A stretch of DNA of 64,000 nucleotides, from assembly GCA_001972305.1 (NCBI GenBank), contig BDDD01000553.1:250955-314954 (forward strand), written 5' to 3'. Position 1 is the first letter of the stretch, and the number at the start of each line of letters is the position of its first letter. The notes beneath the pieces are model-generated. The model was given only the letters and a program-made list of their open reading frames with translations, did no database searches and had not been told where the DNA came from. The position numbers were made by a program, and so were the translations under genes. Positions 21,478-34,246 of this stretch are shown piece by piece. The stretch is from Cephalotus follicularis. Lineage: Eukaryota > Streptophyta > Magnoliopsida > Oxalidales > Cephalotaceae.

Positions 21478-24400
21478 GGTACTGTTTGGAGGTTTCCTTA
21501 TTTAACGATGCGAAACGATCCCGATTCCTGTTAGGGTGCATTTGAGCATTTGTATGCATTGCATATACACTGTTTACTGCCTGTTTGGTTACTGTTTGTA
21601 AATTGTTTATATTTCTAAAACTATGATATTTAGAAATGCATATGTGAACTAGGAATGCGCCTTTTTGAGTATGAAAATATGTATTGACTAATAACATATT
21701 TTCGAACGAACTGGAAAGCGATTTCCACAACTGAATTGTTAAGTATTTTCTATCTATTAGAAATGCATATTTCAAATGTTATCACTTTCAAAATATTTAA
21801 AAATGAACTGCCTGTTGTCGATCTAAACGATCGCCACTGTACTGTTTACTGCACTGTTTACTGTTTTGATTCACTGCTTGCTCTGTGAATTTACTGTGGT
21901 TGTGCTTGAGCCACTAGTTGCATGGTGGAGACTGCCAGCGCCGGCTAGTGGTAGGGTTGACCTAGGGGCCAGGAGTTGGCTGGGTGACTCACTGTACTGT
22001 ACTGTACTGTAGCCTCGCTTGGTTGCCTGGAGTAGGGACCGAAGTGGGAGTGAACGTGGGGCCAGGAGTTGGCGGCGTTACACATACTGCCTGACTGTTG
22101 TGGTCCTTTTATGGACTTACTGTACTTCCTGTTGGTCCTTTTCGGACATTACTGAGCCTGTTGATGTAGCCCTGGATGGGTTACAACTGTATTGTTCTTG
22201 CATACATATATTTTTCATTACTGTACTGCTAAATTATATATATTTTTCATACATATATATATATATAAACTGGTATTTCCTGCACTGCATCATTTATGCA
22301 TACATCACATGACATGCATTTAATATTGATCCCGAGCTGCTTTTATGACTTAGTCGAGTGAGGACAAAGGCTAACCCCCTACTTTACAGATTGATGCAGT
22401 GGACCAGTTGGACTGGCATGGACGAAGAACAAGTCGTTATGTTGTAGTTGTTCTTGGTTTTAATTCTCCTATTTTGTAATAAGCCTGGTTTTGTTTAAGG
22501 ACTACTAATGTATCGTACTTATGGTTTTGTTTAATGATGGGATTTAATATTGTACTATGATCACGCTCCGTTTTGAGGGCTATTAACAATGACAGATTTG
22601 TTTGAGTAGCGTGCAGTATGGGATGCACGTTACGAGTTTTCAGCTTATGAGTTTAATGCTTCAGCAATCGATATCTTGTTTAAAAGTTTAGATTTTATGG
22701 TATTTACATGAGCTGAATTTATATGTTAATTGCCTTTACTGCTTTAATGTTGTCTTCTTGGGAAACGGGGTGTGACAACCTGAGTGGCTGCTTAGCATTG
22801 TATAGTGACTATATGTCTTTGATTTCTGCCTTACCTAACTCTAGCCACGAGTTGGCAAATAGGTTGTCTTTGGGCCTTGTGGAATCTATATGCAAATGCG
22901 AGCGAGTTCGCAATAAGGGATCATCACACTCGTAGTGAGGGTGATCGGCTCTATAATATTTGTATCTATTGTAGACTCGAAAAAACTTGTCCAGTTGCAG
23001 GCGGACTAGAAACTAGGTTTCCAGGGAGGTCTACCGATAGTCGCAATGTGTTCACATATTTATAGACATCGCGACTATATCTAGGGTTGACACGTATCCT
23101 TAACCTAGGTCACGGTCAGAGCCAAAGATGACGAGGGAAACGCTACACGTAAACCAATGACAGGATAAAGTACCTGTTAACCGAAATTGAACGATTGATG
23201 TGAAAATTAATTCCACGGATCTGGAGGGATAATTGATATCATACTAGGGCTATTTTGATAGTCTGGGACTATGTGGATGGTCGTACCGAAACCCTGGGAT
23301 GTTCCGGGAATTTATCATCATACCGAATTTCAAACCGGACTTTTGGGTCTCGCTTGATTATTGGATTTGTTGACATGTGTTGGACATGTGTCATTTAGTG
23401 AGAGGATAGCATCTTGGAGATGTTACTTTGCATGGATACTTTTATTTGCTAGACACGTGTCACCTCTTGAAGGTTGAGTCTTAGTATAACCAAAATAAAG
23501 TATTCTAGTCAAAGGGTTGAGTGTTGAACAAGCAAGCACTTGCGTGCTTGTAAGAGAGAGCATTGGGGGCGGCATACATACATTGTATGTGTGTGTGCAT
23601 AGTGTGGCCTAAATGTGCTAGGAATTTAGCGCATTTCGGTCACCCCACATTTTGTCCCATGTGCCCAATTTTGAATTTGAATGGTTTGAGTGTTGGACAC
23701 TCAAATGTGTAAGAATGTATGGGCACAAGTATGGGCAAGTACGATAAGCATGGTGCAAGGTATGGCCTTACTCTTTTTGTGTCATATGACCGGCCATGGG
23801 GAATGGAGAATAAGAGACATAGAGTCTCATTTTCTTTATAACAACACATCACTCTTTTCTCCCTTTTTTTGACAGTGCATCTTGCTCTCTTTGTTTCTTC
23901 TCCCTTTTCTTTTTTTATTCTTCCATTGATAACCATAGGAGAAAGCTTGGAGCTTTAAAAAGAAAGACAACGCACAATCTCTTCTCATCCTCTCCTTTAA
24001 TCTCTATAGATGGAGTTTTATTACACATTGTAATATAGCTTTATCTATTTTGGTCTCCAGATTTAGAGCTTGGAACTCTCCTTACAATAAAGGTTCCTTG
24101 GAGGATTTTATACCCTTGGAACCTTTCATGGTAAGTGATGGTTAGTTCCAAAATATTGTTTGTGTATTTTAGAGAAACTTTCAGTCCCTTTGGATAATCT
24201 TTTTGCCGCGGGTTGGAGGTGCCTTTGAGCTTGAACGACTAGCAAAGGAACTCAATGTGTAGAGGGATATCTTGAAGGAATGAGCCATCAGTTTTTGTAA
24301 TGAAATTTTGGACTCCTTCTTATTTTTCCTTTTTTTTTGGGTTTCAAGTTTTCTAGGGTTCCTTGGAGGAAACCCTAGACAAACCCTTAGGGTTTCTTGG

Positions 24401-24717
24401 TGAAACCCTAACCAAACAAAACCCTTAGGGTCTTTAGGGGCCACGGGTGTTCTTAGGGTTTGCAAGGCAAACCCTCGGTATTTTGTTGCTTGGAGCCGAA
24501 GCTAGGGTTATGTAATCCTAGCTCCACCTGTGACCATTATGTGCATGCTTGGTTGTTTATGGTTCAATTGGATGGTAATTAGTGATCCTTGGACATTTAT
24601 GGACATAGATTTTATAGGGTGTTTCTATGCTTGGAGCTACTATGATTGAAAAATCAAAGTTGAGCTCACTAAGGACCTATGACCTAAAATGAACCATAAC
24701 CCTTTAAAAATCTTTCA

Positions 24718-26783
24718 AAAGTGGTATCAGATCTCCCTAATAAACACCAATTGGACCTTAATTTTGATATTCGGTGGCTTGCTTGATGATTGTTTGTGTG
24801 GCTGAAAGTTTGCTCCCAAAAACCCCAAGTGAATTTGGTAATTTAAAACAATTGGATTGATTAAATTTAATTGGTTAGACCAATTAAGTGAATTAATGTA
24901 ATTAACGACCTAATGGATTGTTTATTGATCCAAAGATATGTACATAGGTTGTTTATGGTGCATGGGGCATTCAAACAGTCCTAGGTACAGTTTAGGATCA
25001 TAAACAGGGCCTTAGGAAGTCAATAAACTAGGTTTTAAGTGTCACGAATTTCTGCAGTACAAACTACGTGTGTGCATTATTTTATGTAAAGTTTTTCTAC
25101 ACTGTTTGGTGAAGTTTTACTAGCAAAAATCATGCAGTAAGATTAAACAGTTTATTGTAGTCTTAGTGTAGATTTTTCTGCACAGTTTCTGGTAGTTCTT
25201 GAACTATTACTGACAGTTTCCTGCAAGCTTCTTGTAGCCTTTTCTGCACAGTTTAGGCACAATTTTCACACAGTTACTCGAAGATTTACGGCACAGACTG
25301 AACATGCTCATACTAGGCTGTTTGGACAGAAATTTATTACATTTGTGCATTTAGTTCACTTATATGTAATGCAATTAATTCTTAGAGAATAATAACATTA
25401 GTTTGAAACTAATATTTAAACTGCATTTTCACTTAAATAAGATTTAATGGTTGGACCATAAATTTATATAGTTTGAAACTATTTATAAGGGTTGCTGGAT
25501 TTTATTTATCTAGTGGGAGTTACATTTATTTTTGGCTACTAATTAAATGGACAGGCCATCGAATATTAAAGTTCCACATATTTATTCAAATTTATATATT
25601 GGATATATTTAATTTGAATATCTTATGCATGATGGTGGGCTTGTGATTTGACCTAGATTTTGGGATATTTTGTGGATGTATTTCAATTGCTTTATTATCA
25701 TGGATTTTATTTGGTCTATAATAAGGTTTTCTGCTTGCACCATTAACTTCTTATCCTTAATTAATTCTCTCTAAGATATAATTCTCTTCTTCCTCCACAT
25801 GTATTATTTTCTTTTAATACATTGGATGTAATCTAAGATGGAGTGCAATGGAGCTTGAAGGGGAGGACACGAAGATTGCAAGACCAAGTGAATGCCATGT
25901 ATGCATGGTGCAACTTTGTAATAAAGTAGTTTTAAATAGTTCACCTAGGTGATCGAGTAATCAAGTTGGCTCGCATGATCACTTATAGTTTATGTCCCAA
26001 GCATAACCTTTTTAATTTTATGTAAGATATTGGATGCATGAGATGGATGATTCCAAACATGTCAAGCATGCTCAGCCGTTACAAATTGGATTTGGAAGAT
26101 AAAATTGGATTTTATAAATGGCTTGGTAATATTTAAAATTGGTGAGACCTCAAATTCCTCCAAAGTGAAATAATAAGTCCATAAGCAGTGGGGCACAAGG
26201 GTGACCCGTCGTTGGCCTTCCATGATTCTTGTTGAATGGCATGGATATATTGGGGACGGCTAACTACAACTAGGGTCCTCCGTATGACCATTGCTATTCA
26301 ATTGGAATGCTAGGTGCTATAAGGAAATGACTATGTTTTGGCATCAGGACGTGGTCTCGTGTGGGTGGTTCAAAATGATTTAATTTCTTTGAAGATTGTG
26401 GGTCCGGACTTATACTAGTTCTTATGGTTTGCACAGCTCCAGATGGGACCATACTGAGCCAGGAGACCGAATGTATGATTAGATCTTACATGGAGAGGGT
26501 TGGACCCTAGATGTAAACTAATGTGTGTGTCTACTTATCTTGATATTATGGTTCATACAGCTACAGCTAATATCATAGTATTCTGAGATAGATTCCAATC
26601 CCCACTAGGAGGTTGGAGCCTCTCGAATTCCACATGGGGGTGTGGGATACGATTAGAATAGTGGGAGGAGCCATATACACTAAAGACCAAGTGTTGTGGT
26701 TATAACATAAAATTGGAATAATCTGCTAATTAACTCTCTTTGTTTCCTCTTTTAGGTTGCTAGAGATATTCTGTTATACTCAA
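24718..26783 (+). other. primer-binding site and long untranslated leader of copia B
   Basis: TGGTATCAGA at 24722-24731 matches the initiator tRNA-Met primer site found in most plant copia elements. The next 2 kb has stops in every frame and no family motif. From about 26150 it matches the leader of copies E and F (ATAATAAGTCCATAAGCAG), so this long leader is a feature of the family. Confidence 0.75.
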
Positions 26784-27640
26784 TGGCAGTCAGCACAACA
26801 TTAGCACGCGTCTTAGAGACGAATAAGCTAGAAAGTCCTAACTTTCTAGATTGGCAGCGTAACTTGCGCTTAGTTCTCACGGGCATGAATCTTGCTCATG
26901 TCATGACTGAGACGCCCTTGCACTAGGTGCAAACCAGTCCGAAGAGCATAAGGCCAAGGTGGCCAAATGGTATGATGATGACGAGCAAGCTCGTTGTCTT
27001 ACGATTGCAGGCATGGTGTCGGAGTTGCAAAGGCAAGATGAGCATTTTGAAACCCTAGGTGCCATACTTTTATGACTCAAGGAGTTGTATGGCACCTGGT
27101 CTAGGACCGCCAGGTTTAACCTATGTCGTTGGCTCTTTTGGATGAAAATGCTCGAGGGAGCTTCAGTCCATCAACATAGGCTGAAGATGATTGATTTGAT
27201 TAAGCAGTTGGCTCAATTGGATCTTATCATGGACAATGATTTTTACATTGACCTTATGCTCTCATCCCTTCCTCGGACATACTCCCAGTTCAACACAAAC
27301 TTTCACATGAACAAGGTCGAATGTACTCTACCGGAGCTCGTGGAGATGCTTCGGACTACTAAGGCCCACATGGATCATGGTAGGTCCAAGTCCAATATGA
27401 TGCTTCTCCCTTCTTCATCTAGGACAACCCATAGGACGGGTGGATCCAAAGGATCCAAGTCCAAGGGCATGGCACCTATGAAGAAGAAAGGGAAGAAACC
27501 GCTTGGAGCGGTGGGGGATGCCATCTAGAAAAGAATCAAACAACTAGCTGAGGAAAAGGCTTGCTTCTATTGTGGGAAGCCAGTGTTGGATATTGGGAAA
27601 GCAGTGAAAGAAATGCATTTCAGGCAAGTAGGGTTTAGGG
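26784..27640 (+). pseudogene. gag remnant of copia B
   Basis: Starts MAVSTTLARVLETNKLESPN and shows the copia gag body: FLDWQRNLRLVLTGMN; then KMIDLIKQLAQLDLIMDNDF, YIDLMLSSLPRTYSQFNTNF, LPELVEMLRTTKAHMDHGRS. A basic GSKGSKSKGM stretch and the start of a zinc knuckle (CFYCGK) follow near 27560. It is closely related to the gag of copies E and F. Broken, with a few disruptions. It loses its homology near 27605-27640, where the next LTR begins. Confidence 0.85.
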
Positions 27641-28654
27641 TGTCAATTTTAAAATTTTGATTCCTACAAAGGAATCACCCATAACCATTGCCATAAAATG
27701 TCCCAATTACTACCAAGGATCACTAATTGGTCTATTAAAAGTCACCTAGGTCGAATCCAAGCAAGGGAAGATATGGGTGGAATAGGGTTCCTCAAACCCT
27801 AAATTTGGTGAACATGCTAAAATGGTATTAGGGTTGCACACATAACCCTAAACCAATTCCACCAACACCCTAACCCTAAAACCCTAACAGTAAGGGTTTC
27901 AACAATTCATTAACATAACATATAAACCTACTCGGCAAAACCCTAGCCCACAACAAACACACACCACTTCCAAAAGGTAAACACAATAACAAAAGGAGAA
28001 AAGTTAAAAAACCTCACCCAAGGTCTTTACTCCTTCACTCCCTTTTGTCTGTTCCTTTTCCTTACTCTTCAAGCAATCCGTCTTCACAATAAAGCTTCCC
28101 AAAGAGGCGGAAAAGACTTAATAGGAAGAAGTTTTATGTGTTTGTTCTATCCTAGAAAAACTTCAACAATGAAGGCAGAGATATGGAGTTATCTCCACCT
28201 ACAAACTTGTTAAGGAGGGTGAGAGGAAGGTATTTGTAGTTTCACTCTTTAAGAACTAAGGTGTTCTTGAACTCCATGATGGAGCTTTCTCATCCACGGC
28301 AATGGAGAAAATGAAGAGAGAAAAGAGAGAGTTCGACCGCTCCAAGAAGAAGAAGAGAGAATGTGATATGTGAAAAAAGAATTCACTTAAGTGTTTTAAC
28401 ACATGTTGCCATGTGCTAAGAGTGGAGAAAGAAAATATCGACACTCACATAAGCTTCCTGACCAATAGGAGTATAGCAACACATCACTCACACATGCACT
28501 CAAGGCCGGCCAAAAGGAGGAAGCTTCATAAGCAAGTTTAGGTTACTTAGTCATTAAGAAAGTTGACAAGTCAACCTTCCAAAATGTTTAGCTTCCAACT
28601 AAATGAAGTAACTAAGTTACTAATGGCACTTAAAGGGCATTGGGCCGGCCCAAT
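27641..28654 (-). repeat. part of a minus-strand copia LTR (copy H)
   Basis: In plus reading it starts TGTCAATTTTAAAATTTTG, so it ends in CA on the minus strand. In reverse it resembles the 3' half of the copia B LTR (for example TTAGTGATCCTTGG). Several CCCTAA/AAACCCTA telomere-like words lie at about 27800-27905. It is cut at 28654 by the Tekay-like element, and its remainder is expected beyond the right edge of the window. No coding region. Confidence 0.65.
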
Positions 28655-31335
28655 TGACATGTCCCGTTTCCCCCTACACCCTACTGGGAGACGAGTCATG
28701 CTAGGAGGAAGGATACCTCTCAAGGATCCTCAACCTCGGACACCAACCTCAAAACATAAGCCTAAGATTTCAAGCTATGAGATCTGACGTAAAAGCACGT
28801 CACAAGGAACTAACTAACCGAGCTCCCCGAAACGACCACGTATGCTAAGGCGCTGAAGCCCGAGGAAAGAAAAAAATGCTATACTCGAGTTCTCAAACGT
28901 CAGTGTTTCACTAAAACACATAAAACATGGTTGGTCGGGAGGTTGGGAAAAACTAAACCGAGGAGTCAAACCTTATCGCACAACACTATGCCCTACGTCT
29001 GAGGACTAGGTTCCCGCGTTACAACGCTACACCCTACATCCGAGGACTAGGTTCTCGTGCAAGCTGCTCTGTCCCTATTCCTAGAGGTTTATCTAACAAA
29101 GCCGAGGAGGCCTACCATACCACCTATGGTCAGACAAGACTCCAAGTCGCTCCACGGCATCTCGGCATCTCGGCATCTAAGCCTCCCACACACCACAAGG
29201 ATCACATAAACATATAAAGGCATACAATCATCAATTTATATCATTTCTTTGCCGAGCAACCACAAAAGAATACTAGAGGTAACATAATCTAGAGATGATT
29301 TACAAAAGAATTACAAGGCTTTTAAAGATTCTCATGTCCTACAATAGAATCTATACAAAAACCCAAAAATGCCCCCAAATGCATTATGGTCCGACTAGCC
29401 GAGGAGCCAGCTAAGGTGCTCACGTCGAGGTCAACCTATTCCAAAACACTCCTTGGTCTGGTGGATCACAAGAACTTCGAACCATGACTTCCTCTGCACA
29501 AAAACTGAGAGGGGATTAGTCCAACTGACTAGTGAGGAGGAACAAGGAACTCCCTGAGTGTTCCACAAACACTGGAAACGCTAAAAGCAACATCTCGTGC
29601 CAAGCCCCAACTGGGCCGACAACAATACATATAACACTGCTCAACAAAACAGAGAAAGATGTGAATATGTATAAGTCATGAGAAATTAAGAGAGTAAAGA
29701 GAAAGACGTTAGAGCAACCAACTCAATGAGCAATCTCAATAAAAAGGTAATAATAATAATAATAATAACAATAATAATATGCCGAGGAGCCATCCATTGA
29801 AGGAAATCAAACAATGATCAAGGACTCCGAGGATCACATAGATCAGAGGAACACTGGTGTTGCACGGATTCACATACTCACCTGCTACCCATCCCATGTC
29901 CACACACACCACTTCTGGAACCACCTTGGCCATATAATCCTTTGCACTGCTAGAACCACATCGGCATCCACAAGTAACAGCTCCGTCGGAACCACATCGC
30001 CGAGGTCATGGGCTACAGGATTGTACACATCCATCATATACGCATATAGATGCCACATGTCCAGAACACAACACCACATGAACTTTGATCGAAAAACTAC
30101 AGAAGCTCCACCTTCGTCGGCAATCACGTAGCTAAACATCGACTAAGGGGTCCGCGAATCACCGCTCGGCTCCACCCTCTTATGCAATCACATAGGAAAA
30201 CTTCGACTAAGAGGTAAGTGAATAACAGCTCCAACCTTCTTTTGTCAGCAATCTCATGTCCGAGCACTCAACAAGGCCTGACCAAGGAAGTAGCAGATCC
30301 ATCGGCTGCACTCACACAACATACCGTCATAGACCAACGGGATTAGTAGATCCAGGTCACGGAACCCGGGGACAGTCACACCCAATAGCCCATCATAGAC
30401 AATGCAACTACTGAATGGAATTGGGATCCAACGTCACAATCCTCCTCAGCCACATAAGTCTCACATACCCGAGCTTACCAGTACCCAGCATCCAAGAACA
30501 ACACATGATATCAAGAAGCATGAAATACTTTAAAACAATAGGGGAAAACATATCAACCCAAGACATTGAGCATACCTACTCGGAAATAGTATTTCAACAT
30601 GCAACATCCAAGAAGGACAACAGGAAAACAAATCCTAGTCAAACGTTAATATCATGGAAAACAAGGCATATTATACAATAAGACTCTCAGAATCAAATGA
30701 TAGAAAAGGGAATATCACACTCACTAGTAACCGCAAGTCCTCTGACTAGCTCCCTTGGTGCGCGGACTCCACACATGGATCTTCTTCTACAAGATCAACA
30801 CACACAACAAAATTAGCATCGTCTACCCTAACATACGTCCGAGCACATGCATGAACGTCCACATGCAAAAAAGCCACAACAAAGCCTAACTGGCCTTCAC
30901 ATTTCCATCACTCTGCCTCACAACTAACAAGAAAGATATAGCACATTGCACAGCTATATCAACTCAAGAGGAAGGACACTTACCTTGCTAAACTCGTAGT
31001 TGGCAAGAACGTTCCAAGTCCTCTGATCAACAGAAGAACTTCAAAGAAGAACGGAGAAGAGAAAGGAAAAGTACTCAAGCAAGATCACCTTTCCAAAGCA
31101 GAAACTAACACAAGGCACTTCCAAATACCTGCCTCAGCCGAACTAACACACAAAGGCAAAGACTTCTCCAAGAAGCTTCACACTTCCCAAGGCAACATCA
31201 CATTAAGTATCCTATTTTTCTCCACCTCATTGGGTCTCACCAATACCAAGCCCAATCCAATCAAGGCAAAAGGAAATTTTTTTTTTCTCAAGGCCTAAAC
31301 ATTGATTTGTCCAAAAATTAACACGAGGTGTTACA
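28655..31335 (-). repeat. 3' LTR of the Tekay-like element (2.68 kb)
   Basis: In reverse it begins TGTAACACCTCGTGTTAATT at 31335, preceded by a purine tract (AAAAGGGAGAGGT on the minus strand), and ends ACATGTCA at 28655. It aligns with 36266-37058 and 39707-40224. An (AAT)n microsatellite lies at 29745-29782. Open frames within it have no family resemblance. Confidence 0.88.
29745..29782. repeat. (TAA)n microsatellite
   Basis: A run of TAATAATAATAATAATAACA type, mirrored at the equivalent place of the other LTR copy (about 40020-40048). The repeat therefore predates the insertion and belongs to the LTR. Confidence 0.9.
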
Positions 31336-32903
31336 ACCTCTCCCTTTTAAGAAATTTTGTCCTTAAAATTTGAGCACTGATCCGAGGATAAGGTCGGCAT
31401 AACGCTCACTGATCCGAGGAATAGGTCTAGATAACGTTCCTTCATCTATTCCTCGCGCTCCCACGTAGCTTCCTCAGCTACATGGTTCCTCCATAAGACT
31501 TTCACTAACGGAACGATCTTGCTTCGTAAAACCTATTCTCCGTGATCCAAAACTTGCACTGGAGCTTCTCTGTAAGTCAAAACTGGTAAATGTTCCTTAG
31601 ATAACTCAATCGGCTCAACCAAAACATGGGAAGGATCTGCGATGTACTTCCTCAGCACAGATACATGGAAAACATCGTGAACTCTAGCCAACTTTGGAGG
31701 TAATGCCAGACGATAAGCAACAGGTAAGACTCTCTTAAAAATCTCAAAAGGTCCTATGAACCTCGGGCTAAGCTTGACGTGCTTGCCAAAAAGAATGATT
31801 CTAGTGTAAGGTGACACATGAAGGAAAACCTTATCACCCACTGAAAACTCCAAATTCTTACAGTGCTTATCGACATAACTCTTTTGCCTGCTATAAGATG
31901 TGCGTAATATTTCTCGGATAGTCTTCACCTTCTCTGTCGCATCTCGAACTAGATCCGATCCCACAACCCTTTGCTCTCCCACTTCATTCCAACATAAAGG
32001 GGTTCTGCAATGTCTGCCATACAAGGCTTCGTAGGGTGTCAAACCAATACTTGCTTGGTAACTATTGTTGTAGGCGAACTCGAACATGGTCAGGTGGTCA
32101 TCCCAAATACCTTTGAAATCCATAACACAGGCTCTTAACATATCCTCAAGAATCTGGATAGCACGCTCAGACTGCCCATCGGTTTGAGGATGATACGCTA
32201 TACTGAGTCGCAACTCCATACCCAAAGCTCTCTGCAAGCTCCTCCAGAATCTCGAAGTGAACCTGGGATCTCTATCAGAGACAATACTGTTGGAAATCCC
32301 ATGCAACCTGATAAAGCCGTCCACGTACATCTTAGCTAGCTTGTCTAGGCTGAACTTCATCCTCATCAGTAAAAAGTGAGCTGCCTTGGTCAGTCGATCC
32401 ACTATCACCCATATGGCAACGTGCTTTCTCTTCATCAAAGGAAAACCAGAGACAAAATCCATGGATATGTGATCCCATTTCAATTCAGGGATAGGAAACG
32501 GTTGGAGAAGACCTGAGGGTTTCTGAAGCTCAGGCTTCACCTTCTGGCATATCAAGCACTTTGCCACAAACCTGGAAATCTCACGCTTTATGCCACTCCA
32601 CCAAAAAGACTACCTTAGATCACGATACATCTTGGTACTTCTCGGATACATCGACCAAGGAGAACAATATGCTTCCTCCAAAATCTCTTTCTTAATCATC
32701 ACAACATGTGGTACACATATCCTCTGTCCAAACATCAGAGAACCGTCATCTATAATATGGAAGTCAATCTGAGATCCTTCTTTGACTTGCTTCATGAACT
32801 TAACCAGTCTCCGATCCTTCTCTTGAACTTCTCGAATCTGCTCTACCCAAGTAGAACTCACTCGTAGAGAAGCAAGCAGCGCTCCACTATCCTCGGCTGA
32901 CAA
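31336..32903 (-). pseudogene. Tekay-like integrase and chromodomain region
   Basis: Fossil pol segment. The zinc-binding start of integrase (around 32903-32610, ending CPHVV...EEAYCSPWSMYP) is followed by a long readable core at 32567-31533 (KWDHISMDFVSGFP, SDRDPRFTSRFW, AYHPQTDGQSERAIQILEDM, FAYNNSYQASIGLTPYEALY) and the GPFEI..RVLPVAYRLALPP tail. A chromodomain (PLVKVLWRNHVAEEATWERE) follows down to about 31380. In chromoviruses this domain reads histone marks and steers insertion to heterochromatin. Broken in a few places. Confidence 0.92.
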
Positions 32904-32939
32904 CTCTGTGCCTAAAGATCTAAACTATTCTAGCATCGC

Positions 32940-34246
32940 TAGGTAAACCAACTGAATGTGATCCAGGGAAATGGAAGACTTCCTGCTCAACGCATCAGCT
33001 AACACATTGGCCTTACCGGGATGATACTCAATGGTACAGTCATAATCCTTGATGAGCTCGATCCATCTCCTCTGCCTCATGTTCAGATGTGGTTGGGAAG
33101 ACAAATACTTTAAGCTCTGGTGGTCGGTAAAGATCTAGCAGACTTTGCCATATAGATAATGACGCCATATCTTCAAAGCAAACACCACCGCAGCTAAATC
33201 CAAATCATGTGTAGGGTAGTTTAGCTTATGACTCTTCAACTGTCGCGATGCATAGGCTATAACTTTCCCTTCATGCATCAACACACAATTGAGACCTTGA
33301 TGGGAGGCATCACTATACACCACAAAACCAACATTCGAAGAAGGAAGAGTCAACACCGGGGCTGACGTCAACTTATCCTTCAACACTTGGAAACTCTTTT
33401 CACAGTCCTCTAACCATAGGAACTTTACTTCCTTCCTCGTAAATCTCCATAGAGGAGTTGCTATGGAAGAGAACCCTTCGACAAACCTTCGATAATAACC
33501 AGCCAAACCAAGGAAACTGGGCACCTTGGGCACATTTTTTGGTCGTTCCTAAGCTAACACTGCTTCGACCTTCCTCCGGTCCACTTCAATACCTTGGCCC
33601 GAGATCACGTGACCCAAAAATACTACCTTGTCCAACCAAAATTCACACTTACGGAGCTTGGCGTACAACTTATGGTTTCTCAAGGTTTGTAAAACAATCC
33701 TCAGATGTTATCATGCTCGGCCAGACTCCGAGAATACACCATAACATCATCTATGAACACCACCACAAAGGTGTCAAGAAAAGGTTGAAACACTCGATTC
33801 ATCAAATCCATAAATATAGTTGGCATATTCGGCAATCCAAACGGCGTGACCGAGAACTCATAGAGGCCATATCGAGAACTAAATGCCATCTTCAGAATGT
33901 CTCCTCCCCTCACCTTCAACTGGTGATATCTTGAGCGAAGATCTATCTTGGAAAACACGCAGAAGCCTCACAACTTGTCAAACAAGTCATAAATCCGTGA
34001 CAACAGATACTTGTTACATACAGTGACCTTGTTGATATGCCTGTAGTCGATACATAGACGTATAGCACCATCCTTCTTTTTCACAAACAAGACCAGAGCA
34101 CCCCATAGAGAACCACTAGGTCAGATGAATCCTTTCTCCAACAATTCTTGCAATTGTACTTTCGACTCCTGCAGCTCCACCGGTGCCATACGCTAGGGAG
34201 CAAGGGAAATAGAAGCTGCACCAGGGATCAACTCGATGACAAAGTC
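32940..34246 (-). pseudogene. Tekay-like reverse transcriptase and RNase H
   Basis: Reverse transcriptase block at about 34240-33540, including [20 protein letters not shown] and the FIDDVMVYS polymerase motif. RNase H lies at 33533-32960 ([51 protein letters not shown]-type block). Order and spacing are those of a Ty3/gypsy pol. Several disruptions; not functional. Confidence 0.9.

Larger units (their letters stand above)
20053..22777 (+). mobile_element. solo LTR (2,725 bp), gypsy-type, with two motif arrays
   Basis: It begins TGTAACGCACGAG and ends CGGGGTGTGACA, flanked by a perfect 5-bp duplication ACCTG (20048-20052 and 22778-22782). The copia LTR sequence continues uninterrupted on both sides, so this is a clean solo LTR left by recombination between the LTRs of a full copy. 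It is a sister of the LTR at 37059-39701; their 3' thirds are clearly similar. Arrays of TCGA-core motifs lie at 20236-20385 and 21145-21477. A TACATAAAA word near 20673 could serve as its TATA box. A TA-rich microsatellite lies at about 22225-22270. No coding region is present. Confidence 0.92.
19507..27640 (+). mobile_element. Ty1/copia element B, 5' part (LTR, leader, gag), truncated
   Basis: Plus-strand copia copy inserted into remnant A. The 5' LTR runs from TGTTAGATTATGGG (19507) to TCTTTCA (24717), interrupted by a solo LTR at 20053-22777. Without it the LTR is about 2.48 kb. The primer-binding site at 24722 is followed by a 2-kb leader and a gag remnant from 26784. The copy ends at 27640 against another LTR, so protease, integrase and reverse transcriptase are missing. 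It is broken, with several disruptions in gag. Confidence 0.85.

Noticed and set aside
24718-24740. A tRNA gene at the TGGTATCAGA site
   Set aside because: It is only the short primer-binding site next to the LTR; no cloverleaf sequence follows.
29736-30681. Open frames of 65-105 codons within the Tekay LTR
   Set aside because: The same sequence is part of both LTR copies, the frames are not conserved between them, and one is mostly the TAA microsatellite.
33458-33934. 158-codon open frame on the plus strand
   Set aside because: It is the antisense shadow of the Tekay-like reverse transcriptase.
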